Below are positions 43,385 through 52,946 of a DNA stretch of 64,000 bases, in pieces. The stretch comes from Aquibacillus halophilus. Lineage in GTDB: Bacteria > Bacillota > Bacilli > Bacillales > Amphibacillaceae. The translations under genes and the position numbers were made by a program. Every line of letters begins with the position of its first letter. Positions within the stretch are counted from its first letter, which is position 1. The notes under the pieces were generated by a model. It saw nothing but the letters and a program-made list of their open reading frames with translations. It searched no databases and was not told the origin of the DNA. The stretch is from contig NZ_WJNG01000008.1 in the NCBI RefSeq assembly GCF_009649745.1, positions 62,001 to 126,000 on the forward strand, in the 5' to 3' direction.

Positions 43385-44647
43385 TTATCCAAAGATATAT
43401 TTATTTAAAAATTCATTGCGGAATTTCCCTTCAGGGTCATGCTTCTGCACTAAATTCTTGAATTCAGGCAATTTCTCATAAAATGATTGCACCCTCTTTG
43501 GGTCCATCGTAAATAATTTTCCCCAGTGTGGTCTGGCATGGAAGGCTTCAAGCGCTGTCTCTATTTTTGGCAACACTTGCTTTACTCCTTCCCAATCATC
43601 CTTCCAAGTAAAGTGTATTGCTATCGATTCCTGTTTATAGTTCATACTCATCCATAGATCATCAGCGGCGATACTACGAATCTCAGACACTAGTAACAAT
43701 GGTGCGATTTCCTTACCTAATGGACTCAATGCCTCAACTGCATTACCGATATATTTCCGAGGGATAATATATTCACTCTGTAACTCTTCCCCACTGCTCG
43801 GTGTGAAGTTTATGCGAAAATGTGCTAATCGATCATGCCAAGGTCCAGGAATACCTAATTGATCCGTACAGGAATCCGGTTCGAGACCAGCAAGAGGGTG
43901 TAATTTTTCTGTTGCCAATTGGGCACCGTAAAATTGGGATGTTAATTTAACTGTGTCCTTGTTCGTAATAGCACGCTTCAGCCAGACTTGTCTAAAACAC
44001 TCACTCTTCCAATCGGTAAATAAACTGACACTATAACCGCTTGAAAAAATCGCTTCATTATTTTCGTTGAAATTATGGAAGGATAAGTTTTCATAAACGT
44101 CTTGTCTTACCTGAAAATATGGGATTAGATCTAGTGTAAGCTTTGTAATAATTCCCGCTGCACCAAGACTAACGGCTAATGCTTTTATTTCTTCTTCATT
44201 TTCTTCACGTGAGATGGAAACTATCTCACCATGCCCATTAACGAATTCTATTGCACTTACAATGGTAGCCAGGTTTCCATTTTTATCCCCCGATCCGTGT
44301 GTTGCCGTTGCACAAGCTCCTGCAACAGAAATGTGCGGAAGTGATGCAAGGTTATGGAGTGCCAGACCAGTTCCATCAAGGTATTGACAAACCTCACTGT
44401 ACTTCATCCCTGCTTCAATGGTAATTTTGCGATGCTTGCTGTCAAAAGATACCACTTTATTCAGTTTCTCAAGGGAGACCATATTCTCTGTTGAGTCAGC
44501 AATATCGTTAAATGAGTGACGAGAGCCGACTACTTTTAAGTGGTTACATTTTTTCACAAGCTGCTGCACTTCGGCAACTGTTTCAGGTGTATGCCAATTC
44601 GTGGCACTGTATATATAATTGCCTGCCCAATTTCGTTGTTTTGTCAT
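43385..44647 (-). CDS. FAD-linked alditol-oxidase-like flavoprotein (VAO family)
   Basis: A 420-residue oxidase of the VAO/ALO family. The FAD domain starts WAGNYIYSATNWHTPETVAE; the probable covalent flavin-binding His is in VVGSRHSFNDIADS. ISVAGACATATHGSG is the second FAD motif. The C-terminal D-arabinono-lactone-oxidase-type domain ends in MDPKRVQSFYEKLPEFKNLV. Length and motifs match Streptomyces AldO (about 418 residues), which oxidises xylitol and sorbitol with O2, producing H2O2. AGAGGAG precedes the ATG. Actual substrate unknown. Confidence 0.87.
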   Translation of the reverse strand: MTKQRNWAGNYIYSATNWHTPETVAEVQQLVKKCNHLKVVGSRHSFNDIADSTENMVSLEKLNKVVSFDSKHRKITIEAGMKYSEVCQYLDGTGLALHNLASLPHISVAGACATATHGSGDKNGNLATIVSAIEFVNGHGEIVSISREENEEEIKALAVSLGAAGIITKLTLDLIPYFQVRQDVYENLSFHNFNENNEAIFSSGYSVSLFTDWKSECFRQVWLKRAITNKDTVKLTSQFYGAQLATEKLHPLAGLEPDSCTDQLGIPGPWHDRLAHFRINFTPSSGEELQSEYIIPRKYIGNAVEALSPLGKEIAPLLLVSEIRSIAADDLWMSMNYKQESIAIHFTWKDDWEGVKQVLPKIETALEAFHARPHWGKLFTMDPKRVQSFYEKLPEFKNLVQKHDPEGKFRNEFLNKYIFG

Positions 44648-44757
44648 CTTAAATTCTCCTCTACTAAACCATTATAGGACTCCTGATAACTTGACCGTAT
44701 GAGTTCATTTTAACAGAGATTGAAAAGCTTATTAACTAAATTAAGCAATGATGCTAA

Positions 44758-44788
44758 TTGATGGGGTCAGACTTTTCTCATGGACAAG
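44758..44788. repeat. TTGATGGGGTC-TCATGGACA repeat, copy 2
   Basis: TTGATGGGGTCAGAC followed by TCATGGACAAG; see copy 1 at 43307. It lies in the 297-bp gap before the HTH gene, which contains no other feature I can support. Confidence 0.75.
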
Positions 44789-44944
44789 TGTCTATTAGGA
44801 GGGTCAGTCCCCTTTTTTACAGTTTCTACCTTCATTAGGCTGACGATATCCTCATCTCCACCCAATTGCACCCGACATAGACACCTAATAGCTACCCGTG
44901 AAACGATTATACAATTGAAAGACACATGAAGGAGGATGAAACAA

Positions 44945-45142
44945 ATGGAACGTTGTACAATCACGGTTCATCAAGTAGCAGAATACTTAGGAGTACACAC
45001 AGATACGATTTATGATTTAGTTCGAGAGGGGAGCTTTCCACACATCCGATTCGGACGAAAAATTCTTTTCTCCATGGAAGCTATTGATGGATGGATTCGT
45101 GAAAAAGCAAGTGCATCGGTAATTAGAGAGGATGGGGAGTGA
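44945..45142 (+). CDS. Excisionase-family helix-turn-helix protein
   Basis: A 65-residue winged-helix protein of the MerR-like excisionase (HTH_17) type: TITVHQVAEYLGVHTDTIYD, LVREGSFPHIRFGRKILFS and MEAIDGWIREK. AAGGAGGATG lies 8 bases before ATG 44945; the in-frame ATG at 44936 abuts the ribosome site. Such proteins act as recombination directionality factors or small regulators. No integrase is nearby, so it may be a leftover of a mobile element at the edge of the defence island. Confidence 0.82.
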   Translation: MERCTITVHQVAEYLGVHTDTIYDLVREGSFPHIRFGRKILFSMEAIDGWIREKASASVIREDGE

Positions 45143-45214
45143 AGTGTGGAGTTAGATTTTTAAAGGAATTTGGTAGATTCCAAAATTTTAAAAAGAATGA
45201 GAAGAGGGAAAAAT

Positions 45215-45766
45215 ATGAAGGAGCCTAACGTGATCGTAGATAGCAATAGCTTGGTGAACGAGGGAAGTGATTCACAGGTGGAGGCAAAAGAACCAACGCA
45301 GGTATCGAATGAGAATGCAACCGGGGTGCTAAACCTGGAATCGATGGAGATGGCATTGGTAAAACGAGTCATTGATGCGGACACGATTGAAGTGTATTTG
45401 AACGGAAATACAGTTGATGTGCGGCTGCTATTAATCGATGCGCCCGAGACCACCCACCCCGATATTCCAGACGAGCCCTTCGGTGATAAAGCGGTCGCTA
45501 GGGTGAGAGAGGTACTGACAGGAAAACACGTGCAGTTGGAATACGACGGCCCGCGTTATGATGACTATGGTAGATTGCTAGCTTACGTGTGGGTCGACGG
45601 GATGATGATAAATGAGCTATTACTGGAAGAAGGATTAGCCCATGTTGCTTATATCTATCATCCACCTTATAAATATTATCAAAGGTATGTGAGTGCACAA
45701 ATGAGGGCGAGGGATAGTTGGAAGGGGATGTGGGGGAGAGAGAGGTTGAGCTCTGGTATGTTCTAA
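45215..45766 (+). CDS. Thermonuclease-like (SNase) protein
   Basis: A 183-residue protein with a polar N-terminal extension of about 45 residues and a staphylococcal-nuclease domain. The key Ca-binding and catalytic residues are visible: RVIDADTIEV (Asp), VRLLLIDAPETTHP (Arg, Asp), FGDKA (Glu replaced in this region by the usual VREVL helix) and YGRLLAYVWVDG (second Arg). No signal peptide is seen, unlike secreted nucleases. GAGAAGAGGG precedes ATG 45215. It probably degrades nucleic acid, although localisation is unclear. Confidence 0.85.
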   Translation: MKEPNVIVDSNSLVNEGSDSQVEAKEPTQVSNENATGVLNLESMEMALVKRVIDADTIEVYLNGNTVDVRLLLIDAPETTHPDIPDEPFGDKAVARVREVLTGKHVQLEYDGPRYDDYGRLLAYVWVDGMMINELLLEEGLAHVAYIYHPPYKYYQRYVSAQMRARDSWKGMWGRERLSSGMF

Positions 45767-45828
45767 AAAGTATCTTAGAAAAGGGTGAGGATAGATAGAC
45801 TACTAGTCTCTTACTGAAAGGAATGAAC

Positions 45829-46023
45829 ATGAATTCATTTAAGTCGAAGGTCCCGGCTGCATTATATGCAACGAGGGCAGCCAGTTTTTGGGGCGTTTCC
45901 TTTGTGACGATGAAAGCCGTGCTTGGAAAGCTTGATCCTTATACTCTAATTGTTCTTCGGAATTGGATCGTTAATAAAAGTAAACAACCAATTATTGTGC
46001 CTATGTTTTTAGAAATCTTTTAA
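45829..46023 (+). pseudogene. Truncated EamA/DMT transporter, broken by the defence island
   Basis: AAAGGA precedes ATG 45829. The first 45 residues, including FWGVSFVTMKAVLGKLDPYT and LIVLRN, are the start of an EamA-type drug/metabolite transporter, normally about 300 residues with ten spans. Homology stops near 45963 and unrelated sequence runs to a chance stop overlapping the end of the next gene. The remaining transporter sequence was not found at the other end of the window. Confidence 0.75.
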
Positions 46024-47078
46024 GTCTTAACTCGATTTTTAACCTTTTGTTTTAAGAATGCTATTGCTATAACTGACCTAGAAAAGTTCCACAGCAATTC
46101 GATATCAGGTTTCTCATGTAGAAAAATAAAAGAACGCTCAATATTCCAATCATCAATTTTACTATAAATATATTCTTTTTTATCTTTCAATCCAGGTCCT
46201 TTAATTGGAAGATTAATATTGATGTTACCTGTATGCTCTTGTATAAAATCATGCAAAGGTATCTTTAATGAATGTGTATGGTTTTTTGGCATGAATATTT
46301 CTCCACTTTTAGAAGAACTTCCTATATCTACTGATAAATAAACTGGGTCTTTCCCTTCTGGATAATTATTTTTCCCATTATTGCCGGATGTTCCGAAATA
46401 GATTGTTCCTTCATAGGTGTATTCTGTACCGACAATAGAAAATCGTCTTTGATTACCAATCCAATTACCTGAATTCCTAATGGATTCTTCTACTTTGTCG
46501 TTAAAAACTATGTGATAATCATCAAAACGTTGTATCGGGATATAACTAGAAAAAAACCACTCTTGTAATTTTTGTGCGGAATGGTAAATTAATTCTGCAT
46601 AATCTAGGGGTATTTGTGTTTTAGGAGGAGCTACCCCGACTTTTTTTGTTGATAATTTTTTATTAATATGAATATGTTCATATTTAGGAAACAATAAAGA
46701 ATTTGTCTCTCTTAAATAATTAATAAGATATTCTGGACTATATTCACGCCATTCTATACCATAGTGATTAAATGCTGTGTGTAATACTGGGTGAACCTTT
46801 CTACCTATTAGTATTGTTCTTGGAATTTTCTGACCTTCTCGAATCATTGCTCCAGCATACCAAATTAATTGACCAATATGCTCGTATGTTATTTCTGTAT
46901 TTTTAAGTTCTACAAGAACTTCTTTACCGTTAGTATCCTTTAGTAATAAATCTATTCTTCTACCATATAAAACTTCTTCTTTTTTAATAAATTGTAATCC
47001 ATCTTCAATTATCTCTGGATGAACAACGAGTATGTCTTGTATATCTTTTTCTGAAAACCCCTCTTTACTTCTAGTCAT
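46020..47078 (-). CDS. NucS/DUF91-like endonuclease-domain protein
   Basis: A 352-residue protein. The N-terminal 110 residues carry a PD-(D/E)xK nuclease fold like the C-terminal domain of NucS: GRRIDLLLKD gives the Asp and EVLVELKNTE the E-x-K, followed by YEHIGQLIWYAGAMI. The C-terminal 200 residues are not recognised; they include a beta-rich region (RRFSIVGTEYTYEGTIYFGT) and an aromatic helix. AAAGGAG precedes ATG 47078. It is divergent from the ATPase gene, inside the defence island, so a restriction-type nuclease role is plausible but unproven. Confidence 0.72.
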   Translation of the reverse strand: MTRSKEGFSEKDIQDILVVHPEIIEDGLQFIKKEEVLYGRRIDLLLKDTNGKEVLVELKNTEITYEHIGQLIWYAGAMIREGQKIPRTILIGRKVHPVLHTAFNHYGIEWREYSPEYLINYLRETNSLLFPKYEHIHINKKLSTKKVGVAPPKTQIPLDYAELIYHSAQKLQEWFFSSYIPIQRFDDYHIVFNDKVEESIRNSGNWIGNQRRFSIVGTEYTYEGTIYFGTSGNNGKNNYPEGKDPVYLSVDIGSSSKSGEIFMPKNHTHSLKIPLHDFIQEHTGNININLPIKGPGLKDKKEYIYSKIDDWNIERSFIFLHEKPDIELLWNFSRSVIAIAFLKQKVKNRVKT

Positions 47079-47374
47079 ATAAGTTTCTCCTTTTCTTCTT
47101 TATGCTAAATTATTACTTAATAGAAATCTTCTGCAATATACTAGGGAAATCCTGTTATTCTTTAAAAATAAAAAAACATACCCACTGACAACCATACCTC
47201 ATCATATTAACGTCGATTAAGGTGCTCCAACCTTAGAGTTCAAATATTAAACTCCAAGAAAATTTGGCTTAAATTAAAGGTAACCTTTTAATTGGTTAAA
47301 AAAGGGAATTAGACTGTGATGTCGAAATTACTTGAATAGGGGGAGAAAGAAGTTCTAAAAGGAGGGAGTGCATT

Positions 47375-49600
47375 ATGGTTAAATTAAAAGTTGAAATTAA
47401 GAATTGTTATGGTATCAGTAGCTTAGAAAATGAGTTTGATTTCACTAAAGGTAAATCCACACAAGTTATCTATGCTCCAAATGGGGTGATGAAAACATCT
47501 TTTGCGAATGTATTTGATGATTATAGTAATAGTGTGGAATCTTCAGACCTTATTTATCCTAATAAAAAGTCTATAAGAAAAATAATAACTGATGATGGAA
47601 GTGAAATTCCTACAGAATCAGTATTTGTTATTAGACCCTACGAAAAGTCGTATAAGTCAGACAGAATTTCCACATTATTAGTAAGTGATGATTTAAGAAA
47701 ACAATATGAAAAAGTTCATGAAAAGATTGCAATAGAAAAGGAGAATTTGATTGAGATTTTAAAGATACCATCAGGGTTGAATAAGGATATCGAAGAAGAA
47801 CTAAGTAGTTCTTTTGGTCAAGAAAAGAATAATTTACTTCAACTTTTATGTGAGCTTGAAGACAAAATAGATAAAGAAAGTGATTTTGAGTATTCCCATA
47901 TTATTTTTAATAAAATATTCAACGAAAAGGTAGTTTCCTTTCTTGAAACAGGAGATTTTAAAAGGGAAATAAAAGAGTACATAGAAAAGTATGATGAACT
48001 AATTAGTAACTCAGCAATTCTAAAAAAGGACTTTAATCATTTTCATGCCACCACTGTTCAAAAGAATCTTAATAGTAATGGCTTTTTTAAAGCTGAACAT
48101 TCCATAAATTTAAATATAGATGGTCAGAAAAAAGAGATATCTGATCCAAAGGAATTTTTAAAGTTAATTATGTCCGCAAAAGAAGAAATTTTACAGGATA
48201 AAACACTACAAGGCATTTTTGAAAAGATTGATAAGAAAATTTCAAATAACCAACTGAGGGAATTCAGAGAGTATTTATTCGAGAATCAGGATGTTTTAAC
48301 TGAATTAGCTGATTTAGAAGGGTTCAAGCAGAGGCTATGGATATCGTATTTAAGGAATAATATAGAGGAGTACCAAAACCTTGTTGCTGAATATAAAAAA
48401 GGACAAACAAAAATCAAAGAAATTATTGATAAGGCTAGAAATCAACAAACTGACTGGGAAAATGTAATTGAAATATTTAACAGAAGATTTTATGTTCCAT
48501 ATAAAATTGGAATAAAAAATAAAGCAGATACAGTTCTTAATGATGCAGCACCTAATATTGAGTATTTTTTTGAGGAAAGACCTGAAAATGTGGATGAGGA
48601 CTTACTTTTAAGGGTTTTAAGCCAAGGGGAAAGAAGAACTCTATATTTGTTAAATATTATTTTTGAAATAGAGTCTAGGAAGAAACAAGGCTTAGAGACC
48701 TTTTTTATAATTGATGATATAGCAGACTCTTTTGATTATAAGAATAAGTATGCAATCATTGAATATTTGAAGGATGTATCTCTGCATGATAATTTTTACT
48801 CTATTATATTGACTCATAACTTTGATTTTTTTAGGACAGTTCAGGAAAGAATTAGTGGCAATAGTAAATATGAAGGTTCATATATGGCATTGAAAGAAGA
48901 TGACCATATAAAATTAGAAAGTTTAAGTTATAAATATATAAGTAATCCACTAAAAAATTGGAAAAGTAATTTGAATGATAATACAAAACTAATTGCTTCA
49001 GTAACTTTTGCTAGAAATATTGCCGAATATATAGGAGACAAAGACAACTTCAACAAATTAACATCGATTCTTCATATAAAAGAAACAACATTATCTTTAA
49101 CAATTGGTGAACTGGAAGACATATACAAGTCCGTTTTTAGAGATTTAGATGAACTTGAATTATCAAATAAGGATAGAGCAATCTATGACGTAATTTTGGA
49201 AGTAGCTAATGATGTAGTAAATTCGCAAGCAGAGTCTATAGCAAACCTTGAAAATAAGGTGGTTATGTCTATAGCTATTAGACTTAATGCGGAAAAGTAC
49301 ATGATTTCAATAATTAATGATGATGAGTTTGTAACTAATCTAAAGAAGAACCAAACTGGGAAACTTTTTGGTAAATATAAAAACCTTTTTCCAGACGATT
49401 CTCAAAGTATAAAGGTGTTAGAAAGAGTAAATATCATGACACCTGAAAACATTCATCTTAATTCTTTTATGTTTGAGCCAATATTGGATATATCAGATTA
49501 TCATCTAAAACAGCTTTATAATGATGTCTTACAACTTATTGCAATAGCAAAGGAACTCAGCAGTGCTGCAGCTGAAGTAGCATCAACACAGCTTGATTAA
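47375..49600 (+). CDS. SMC/ABC-type AAA ATPase, probable defence protein
   Basis: A 741-residue ATPase with split ABC head. Walker A is YAPNGVMKTSFANVF (residues 33-47, with Ala in place of the first Gly), the ABC signature is LSQGERRTLYLLN near 415, and Walker B is FFIIDDIADSFD near 445, with Asp where the catalytic Glu normally sits. A D-loop-like SFDYKNK and switch His in ILTHNFDFF follow. Between Walker A and signature lies a coiled-coil-like region of about 300 residues. The C-terminal 220 residues are helical and unrecognised. It resembles AAA_13-type proteins found in anti-phage loci. AAAGGAGGGAG precedes the ATG. Confidence 0.72.
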   Translation: MVKLKVEIKNCYGISSLENEFDFTKGKSTQVIYAPNGVMKTSFANVFDDYSNSVESSDLIYPNKKSIRKIITDDGSEIPTESVFVIRPYEKSYKSDRISTLLVSDDLRKQYEKVHEKIAIEKENLIEILKIPSGLNKDIEEELSSSFGQEKNNLLQLLCELEDKIDKESDFEYSHIIFNKIFNEKVVSFLETGDFKREIKEYIEKYDELISNSAILKKDFNHFHATTVQKNLNSNGFFKAEHSINLNIDGQKKEISDPKEFLKLIMSAKEEILQDKTLQGIFEKIDKKISNNQLREFREYLFENQDVLTELADLEGFKQRLWISYLRNNIEEYQNLVAEYKKGQTKIKEIIDKARNQQTDWENVIEIFNRRFYVPYKIGIKNKADTVLNDAAPNIEYFFEERPENVDEDLLLRVLSQGERRTLYLLNIIFEIESRKKQGLETFFIIDDIADSFDYKNKYAIIEYLKDVSLHDNFYSIILTHNFDFFRTVQERISGNSKYEGSYMALKEDDHIKLESLSYKYISNPLKNWKSNLNDNTKLIASVTFARNIAEYIGDKDNFNKLTSILHIKETTLSLTIGELEDIYKSVFRDLDELELSNKDRAIYDVILEVANDVVNSQAESIANLENKVVMSIAIRLNAEKYMISIINDDEFVTNLKKNQTGKLFGKYKNLFPDDSQSIKVLERVNIMTPENIHLNSFMFEPILDISDYHLKQLYNDVLQLIAIAKELSSAAAEVASTQLD

Positions 49601-49692
49601 AAACATAATAGAAAATTAAACCTAATTTAATTACCTGATCAAAGGACTAGTGTTACAATTTATGTACAAAACTAAAAAGAGGAATGAATATA

Positions 49693-51711
49693 ATGGAAAA
49701 AACACTTAATGCAGAAGAAATGCCATTACATAAAGTTTTTTCAGATGATTTTCTTTTTACTATACCATCAGTTCAGCGGCCATACTCTTGGACTCCTGAA
49801 GAGGCTGGTGAATTATTAGATGATCTATTTGACTATATAGAGCATCAATCTATTAAAGAAGCCAATATTGCGAAAGTTAAAGAGCCTTATTTTTTAGGTA
49901 GCATTGTGCTTGTAAAAAAAGCAGAAGCTTATTACGAAGTTCTTGATGGGCAACAACGATTGACAACTTTGACGATATTACTGGCCGTATTACGTGATTA
50001 CTTAGGAGGAGAATACGCTAACAGTATTAAGAATATGTTAGCCAGACAAGGAAATTTTCTCCTTCAAACTAAGGATAGATATCGTATTGAGTTACGAAAG
50101 CGCGATCAATCTTTTTTTCAAAAGTATATTCAAGAAGATGGGGCTACTATTAAACTTAAACAAGATACAGAGGTTAAAACAGATAGCCAGAAATATATAC
50201 GTGATAATGCTATTTATTTTATTGATCAGCTTAATGAAGCGGATTCCGATGTAGTTAAGACTTTACCTGGTATTATTTATGGGCTCTGTTATTTGGTTAT
50301 AGTTTCCACACCTAGTTTTGACTCTGCCTTTCGAATTTTCACTGTTTTAAATGATAGAGGGTTGGATTTAATGCCTAGTGACATCATAAAGGCTCGTGCA
50401 ATAGGCGACGTCTCTGATGAAGAGCAGAATGACTATACAGCAAAATGGGAAGAAGCGGAAGTAGCGCTTGGACGTGAACGATTTAATAAATTATTTGAGC
50501 ATATTCGTATGATCATTCAGAAACGAAAGGGTAGCAGAAATATTAAAGATGAGTATAATTTAATATTTTCGCAATTGAATGGCAAGGAATTTATAGATGA
50601 TTATTTAATTCCATATAGTGAAATTTATTTAAAATTAGTTGATTATCAAACATTTTACCAAAATGATCCTAAAATGATAAAAATGTTGAGTTTGATGAAT
50701 CAGATTGATAATGCAGATTGGCTTACAGTAGCTATGTATTATACATACCATATCGGAGAACAATTTGAGGAGTTCCTACTTCGATTAGAGACATTTGCGG
50801 CAACAAGTATGATTTTACGTCGTAATTTTAACTGGCGTATGTCTAAATATTCACAGGTGTTAAAGGAAATGGAAATTGGTGTAGATGTTTTCTCTGAAAG
50901 GTCCACACTTGAGTTATCAAATGAGGAACGTATTGATGTAATTAGTCAACTTAATGGTGATGTATATATTAGTTTAAAAGACACTGCTAAAAGGTATATT
51001 CTTCTACGATTAGACTCTTTATTAACAAAAGGACAGCCATATTATAATCATTCTGTTATCACGGTAGAACATGTACTTCCGCAGAAACCAAATGAGGGTA
51101 GTGAGTGGTTAAAGGTTTTTGATAAAACTGAGGATTGTGTGCATAAGCTGGGTAACTTAGTGTTACTAACACGTCAAAAAAATTCCAAAGCTAAGAATTT
51201 TGACTTTGAAAAGAAAAAAGCATCGTATTTTCAGGCTTCTAGTGGTGTTACATCATTCGCATTAACATCACAGGTTATCCAAATGAATGAATGGACACCT
51301 GAAGTAGTTAAAAAACGGCAACACCAACTTCTACAATTACTTGTTGATACCTGGGGATTAGTTGAAAAAGTTTCACCATCTGTTTTAGCTGATGAGAATT
51401 ATTATATAGAAACTATAACAGGATTGAAGGCAGTGGGTTACCCAACAGATTCTGGATTCCTAGTAGAAAAAGGTGGAATTGTTTCATCGGAATTTAGTAA
51501 TTCAGTAAAAAGTGGCACAGTTAATTTAAGGGATGAATTGATTGATAAACAAATATTAGTTAGACATGGTGAATTTTTAACATTCACACAAGATTACGAA
51601 TTTAGCAGTCCATCAGCTGCATCTAGCCTTGTATTTGGTAGAAGTTCAAATGGTCTTACATCGTGGAAACTTGCTAATGGGAAGACTTTGAAAGAAGTAC
51701 AAGAAAAGTAG
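49693..51711 (+). CDS. DUF262-HNH-DUF4357 protein (GmrSD/BrxU-type nuclease)
   Basis: A 672-residue protein with three parts. N-terminal DUF262 contains IPSVQRPYSW and the DGQQRLTTLTI motif near residue 84, a ParB-like NTPase centre. A DUF1524 HNH nuclease follows around 455-510 with VEHVLPQKPN, LGNLVLLTRQKNSKAKN. The C-terminal 90 residues match DUF4357 (AVGYPTDSGFLVEKGGIV, FSSPSAASSLVFGRSSNG). Relatives restrict modified phage DNA. AGAGGAATG sits suitably for ATG 49693 rather than ATG 49684. It begins 92 bp after the ATPase, so both may form one unit. Confidence 0.85.
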   Translation: MEKTLNAEEMPLHKVFSDDFLFTIPSVQRPYSWTPEEAGELLDDLFDYIEHQSIKEANIAKVKEPYFLGSIVLVKKAEAYYEVLDGQQRLTTLTILLAVLRDYLGGEYANSIKNMLARQGNFLLQTKDRYRIELRKRDQSFFQKYIQEDGATIKLKQDTEVKTDSQKYIRDNAIYFIDQLNEADSDVVKTLPGIIYGLCYLVIVSTPSFDSAFRIFTVLNDRGLDLMPSDIIKARAIGDVSDEEQNDYTAKWEEAEVALGRERFNKLFEHIRMIIQKRKGSRNIKDEYNLIFSQLNGKEFIDDYLIPYSEIYLKLVDYQTFYQNDPKMIKMLSLMNQIDNADWLTVAMYYTYHIGEQFEEFLLRLETFAATSMILRRNFNWRMSKYSQVLKEMEIGVDVFSERSTLELSNEERIDVISQLNGDVYISLKDTAKRYILLRLDSLLTKGQPYYNHSVITVEHVLPQKPNEGSEWLKVFDKTEDCVHKLGNLVLLTRQKNSKAKNFDFEKKKASYFQASSGVTSFALTSQVIQMNEWTPEVVKKRQHQLLQLLVDTWGLVEKVSPSVLADENYYIETITGLKAVGYPTDSGFLVEKGGIVSSEFSNSVKSGTVNLRDELIDKQILVRHGEFLTFTQDYEFSSPSAASSLVFGRSSNGLTSWKLANGKTLKEVQEK

Positions 51712-51731
51712 AATTGTCGAACACTGTTAAT

Positions 51732-51759
51732 CCTCTGCCTCAAAGGTAGGGGGTTTTTT
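51732..51759 (+). terminator. Rho-independent terminator after the DUF262 gene
   Basis: CCTCTGCCT and AGGTAGGGG arms (with one mismatch) followed by TTTTTT. Confidence 0.75.
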
Positions 51760-51847
51760 AATTTGGCTTTATACTGAATGTGGTTCCTGGCACCAATCCT
51801 TAGAAAGACCAGTGTGTTGATCCTCCTTCAGTGGTGTTTCTATTAAG

Positions 51848-51903
51848 AGAGCTAATTTAAAGGAAGGACAGGAATATTTACCTGTCCTTCCTTTAAATTA
51901 GCT
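51848..51903. repeat. Perfect 24-bp inverted repeat
   Basis: The left arm 51848-51871 starts GAGCTAATTTAAAGG and the right arm 51880-51903 ends CCTTTAAATTAGCTC. They are perfect complements with an 8-nt loop and no T-run. It lies in the 580-bp gap between the DUF262 gene and the TIR gene, which contains no gene that I see. Confidence 0.85.
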
Positions 51904-52109
51904 CTAATCCAACCATTTCAATTTCCTCAAATGTATAAATAGTTTCTCTTTTAACTATCCAACTTAGTGTAGCCTATTCAGACGTTAGAATAGTTCCTTA
52001 AGGTTGTCTCAATATCACTATGACACAAACGGTTCACTTAGAAAATAAATTGATATCTTTTTGTATATCAATACTCTCGCATGAGTATGCCTATAACCGT
52101 GGATTGTAT

Positions 52110-52170
52110 AAGAAGGTTCCAGACGCCCTGCGTGAACATGTGTCCACACAGGGCGTCTGAAACCTTCTTT
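52110..52170. repeat. Long hairpin before the TIR gene
   Basis: CAGACGCCCTG and CAGGGCGTCTG arms extend, after one mismatch, into AAGAAGGTT and AACCTTCTT, with an 18-nt loop. It may be a terminator-like or mobile repeat about 120 bp before the TIR start. Confidence 0.7.
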
Positions 52171-52291
52171 GGGGAACTTGGCATGGAAAAATTAGTAAAA
52201 AGCCTTTTACAAAGTATATATATAAGTTAAAATTACAGAGGCTAGACTCTGTTTTTTTATGAGAAATATTAGGACTTGGAGGAAAGGTTAA

Positions 52292-52936
52292 ATGACAAAA
52301 ATCTTTATAAGTCACTCTACAAACGATGGTAATTTTGCAATAAGACTAATGGACTTCTTACAAACGCAATTCAACCTAACTAGAGAAAATTTTTTCTGAC
52401 TTCGGACGAGCAACTTACATACAGAGAAAATTGGATCGAGCAAATTAGAAAAGGTATGGAAGAAGCAGACATAATTTTACCATTAATTACACCAAATTTT
52501 TTAGAGCCAATTTTGTTTGTGTGAATTAGGAGCTACATGGATCAATCAAAAAGCACTTGTCCCAGTTATTGTTCCGCCACTAGATTATCACGCTCTAGAT
52601 AGCACACCTTACCGTTCTTGGAATCAAATCATAACCTTGGATGATGTGAAAGATTTACAACGAATAGCTGAAGCTATGATTGAAAAAGGTGTCGGGAAAG
52701 TACAAATGGTTAGGTTTAATACTAGAGCAGAGATATTTAATGAAGAGATCCTTATCCCATTTGTAAATGAAATGTCTGATAGAAAAGTTGTAACATTAGA
52801 GGAATTGAAAGCATTAGAAGAGGAGTTAGCAGAGTATAGAGAGGCTATTATGGATACAGAAAAAGACTTAGCTCATGCACAAAAGGAAATTGAAGCATTA
52901 CGCCAAATGAAAGACACTGAAGAAATTCAGGTATGA
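52292..52936 (+). pseudogene. TIR-domain protein gene with two frameshifts
   Basis: GGAGGAAAGG precedes ATG 52292. The product reads MTKIFISHSTNDGNFAIRLM, then after a shift near the T6 run at 52393-52398 LTSDEQLTYRENWIEQIRKG and IILPLITPNF, and after a second shift near the T6 run at 52498 SQFCLCELGATWINQKAL. The Glu in CELGATW is the expected TIR NADase catalytic residue. After the TIR domain, a coiled-coil tail (EELKALEEELAEYREAIMDT) ends at 52936. Both shifts adjoin homopolymers, so sequencing error is as likely as real decay. TIR proteins deplete NAD during phage defence. Confidence 0.78.
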
Positions 52937-52946
52937 CTATGCTCAA

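Noticed and set aside
47375-49600. RloC or PrrC anticodon nuclease
   Set aside because: No zinc-hook CxxC and no recognisable anticodon-nuclease triad; only the ABC ATPase motifs can be supported.
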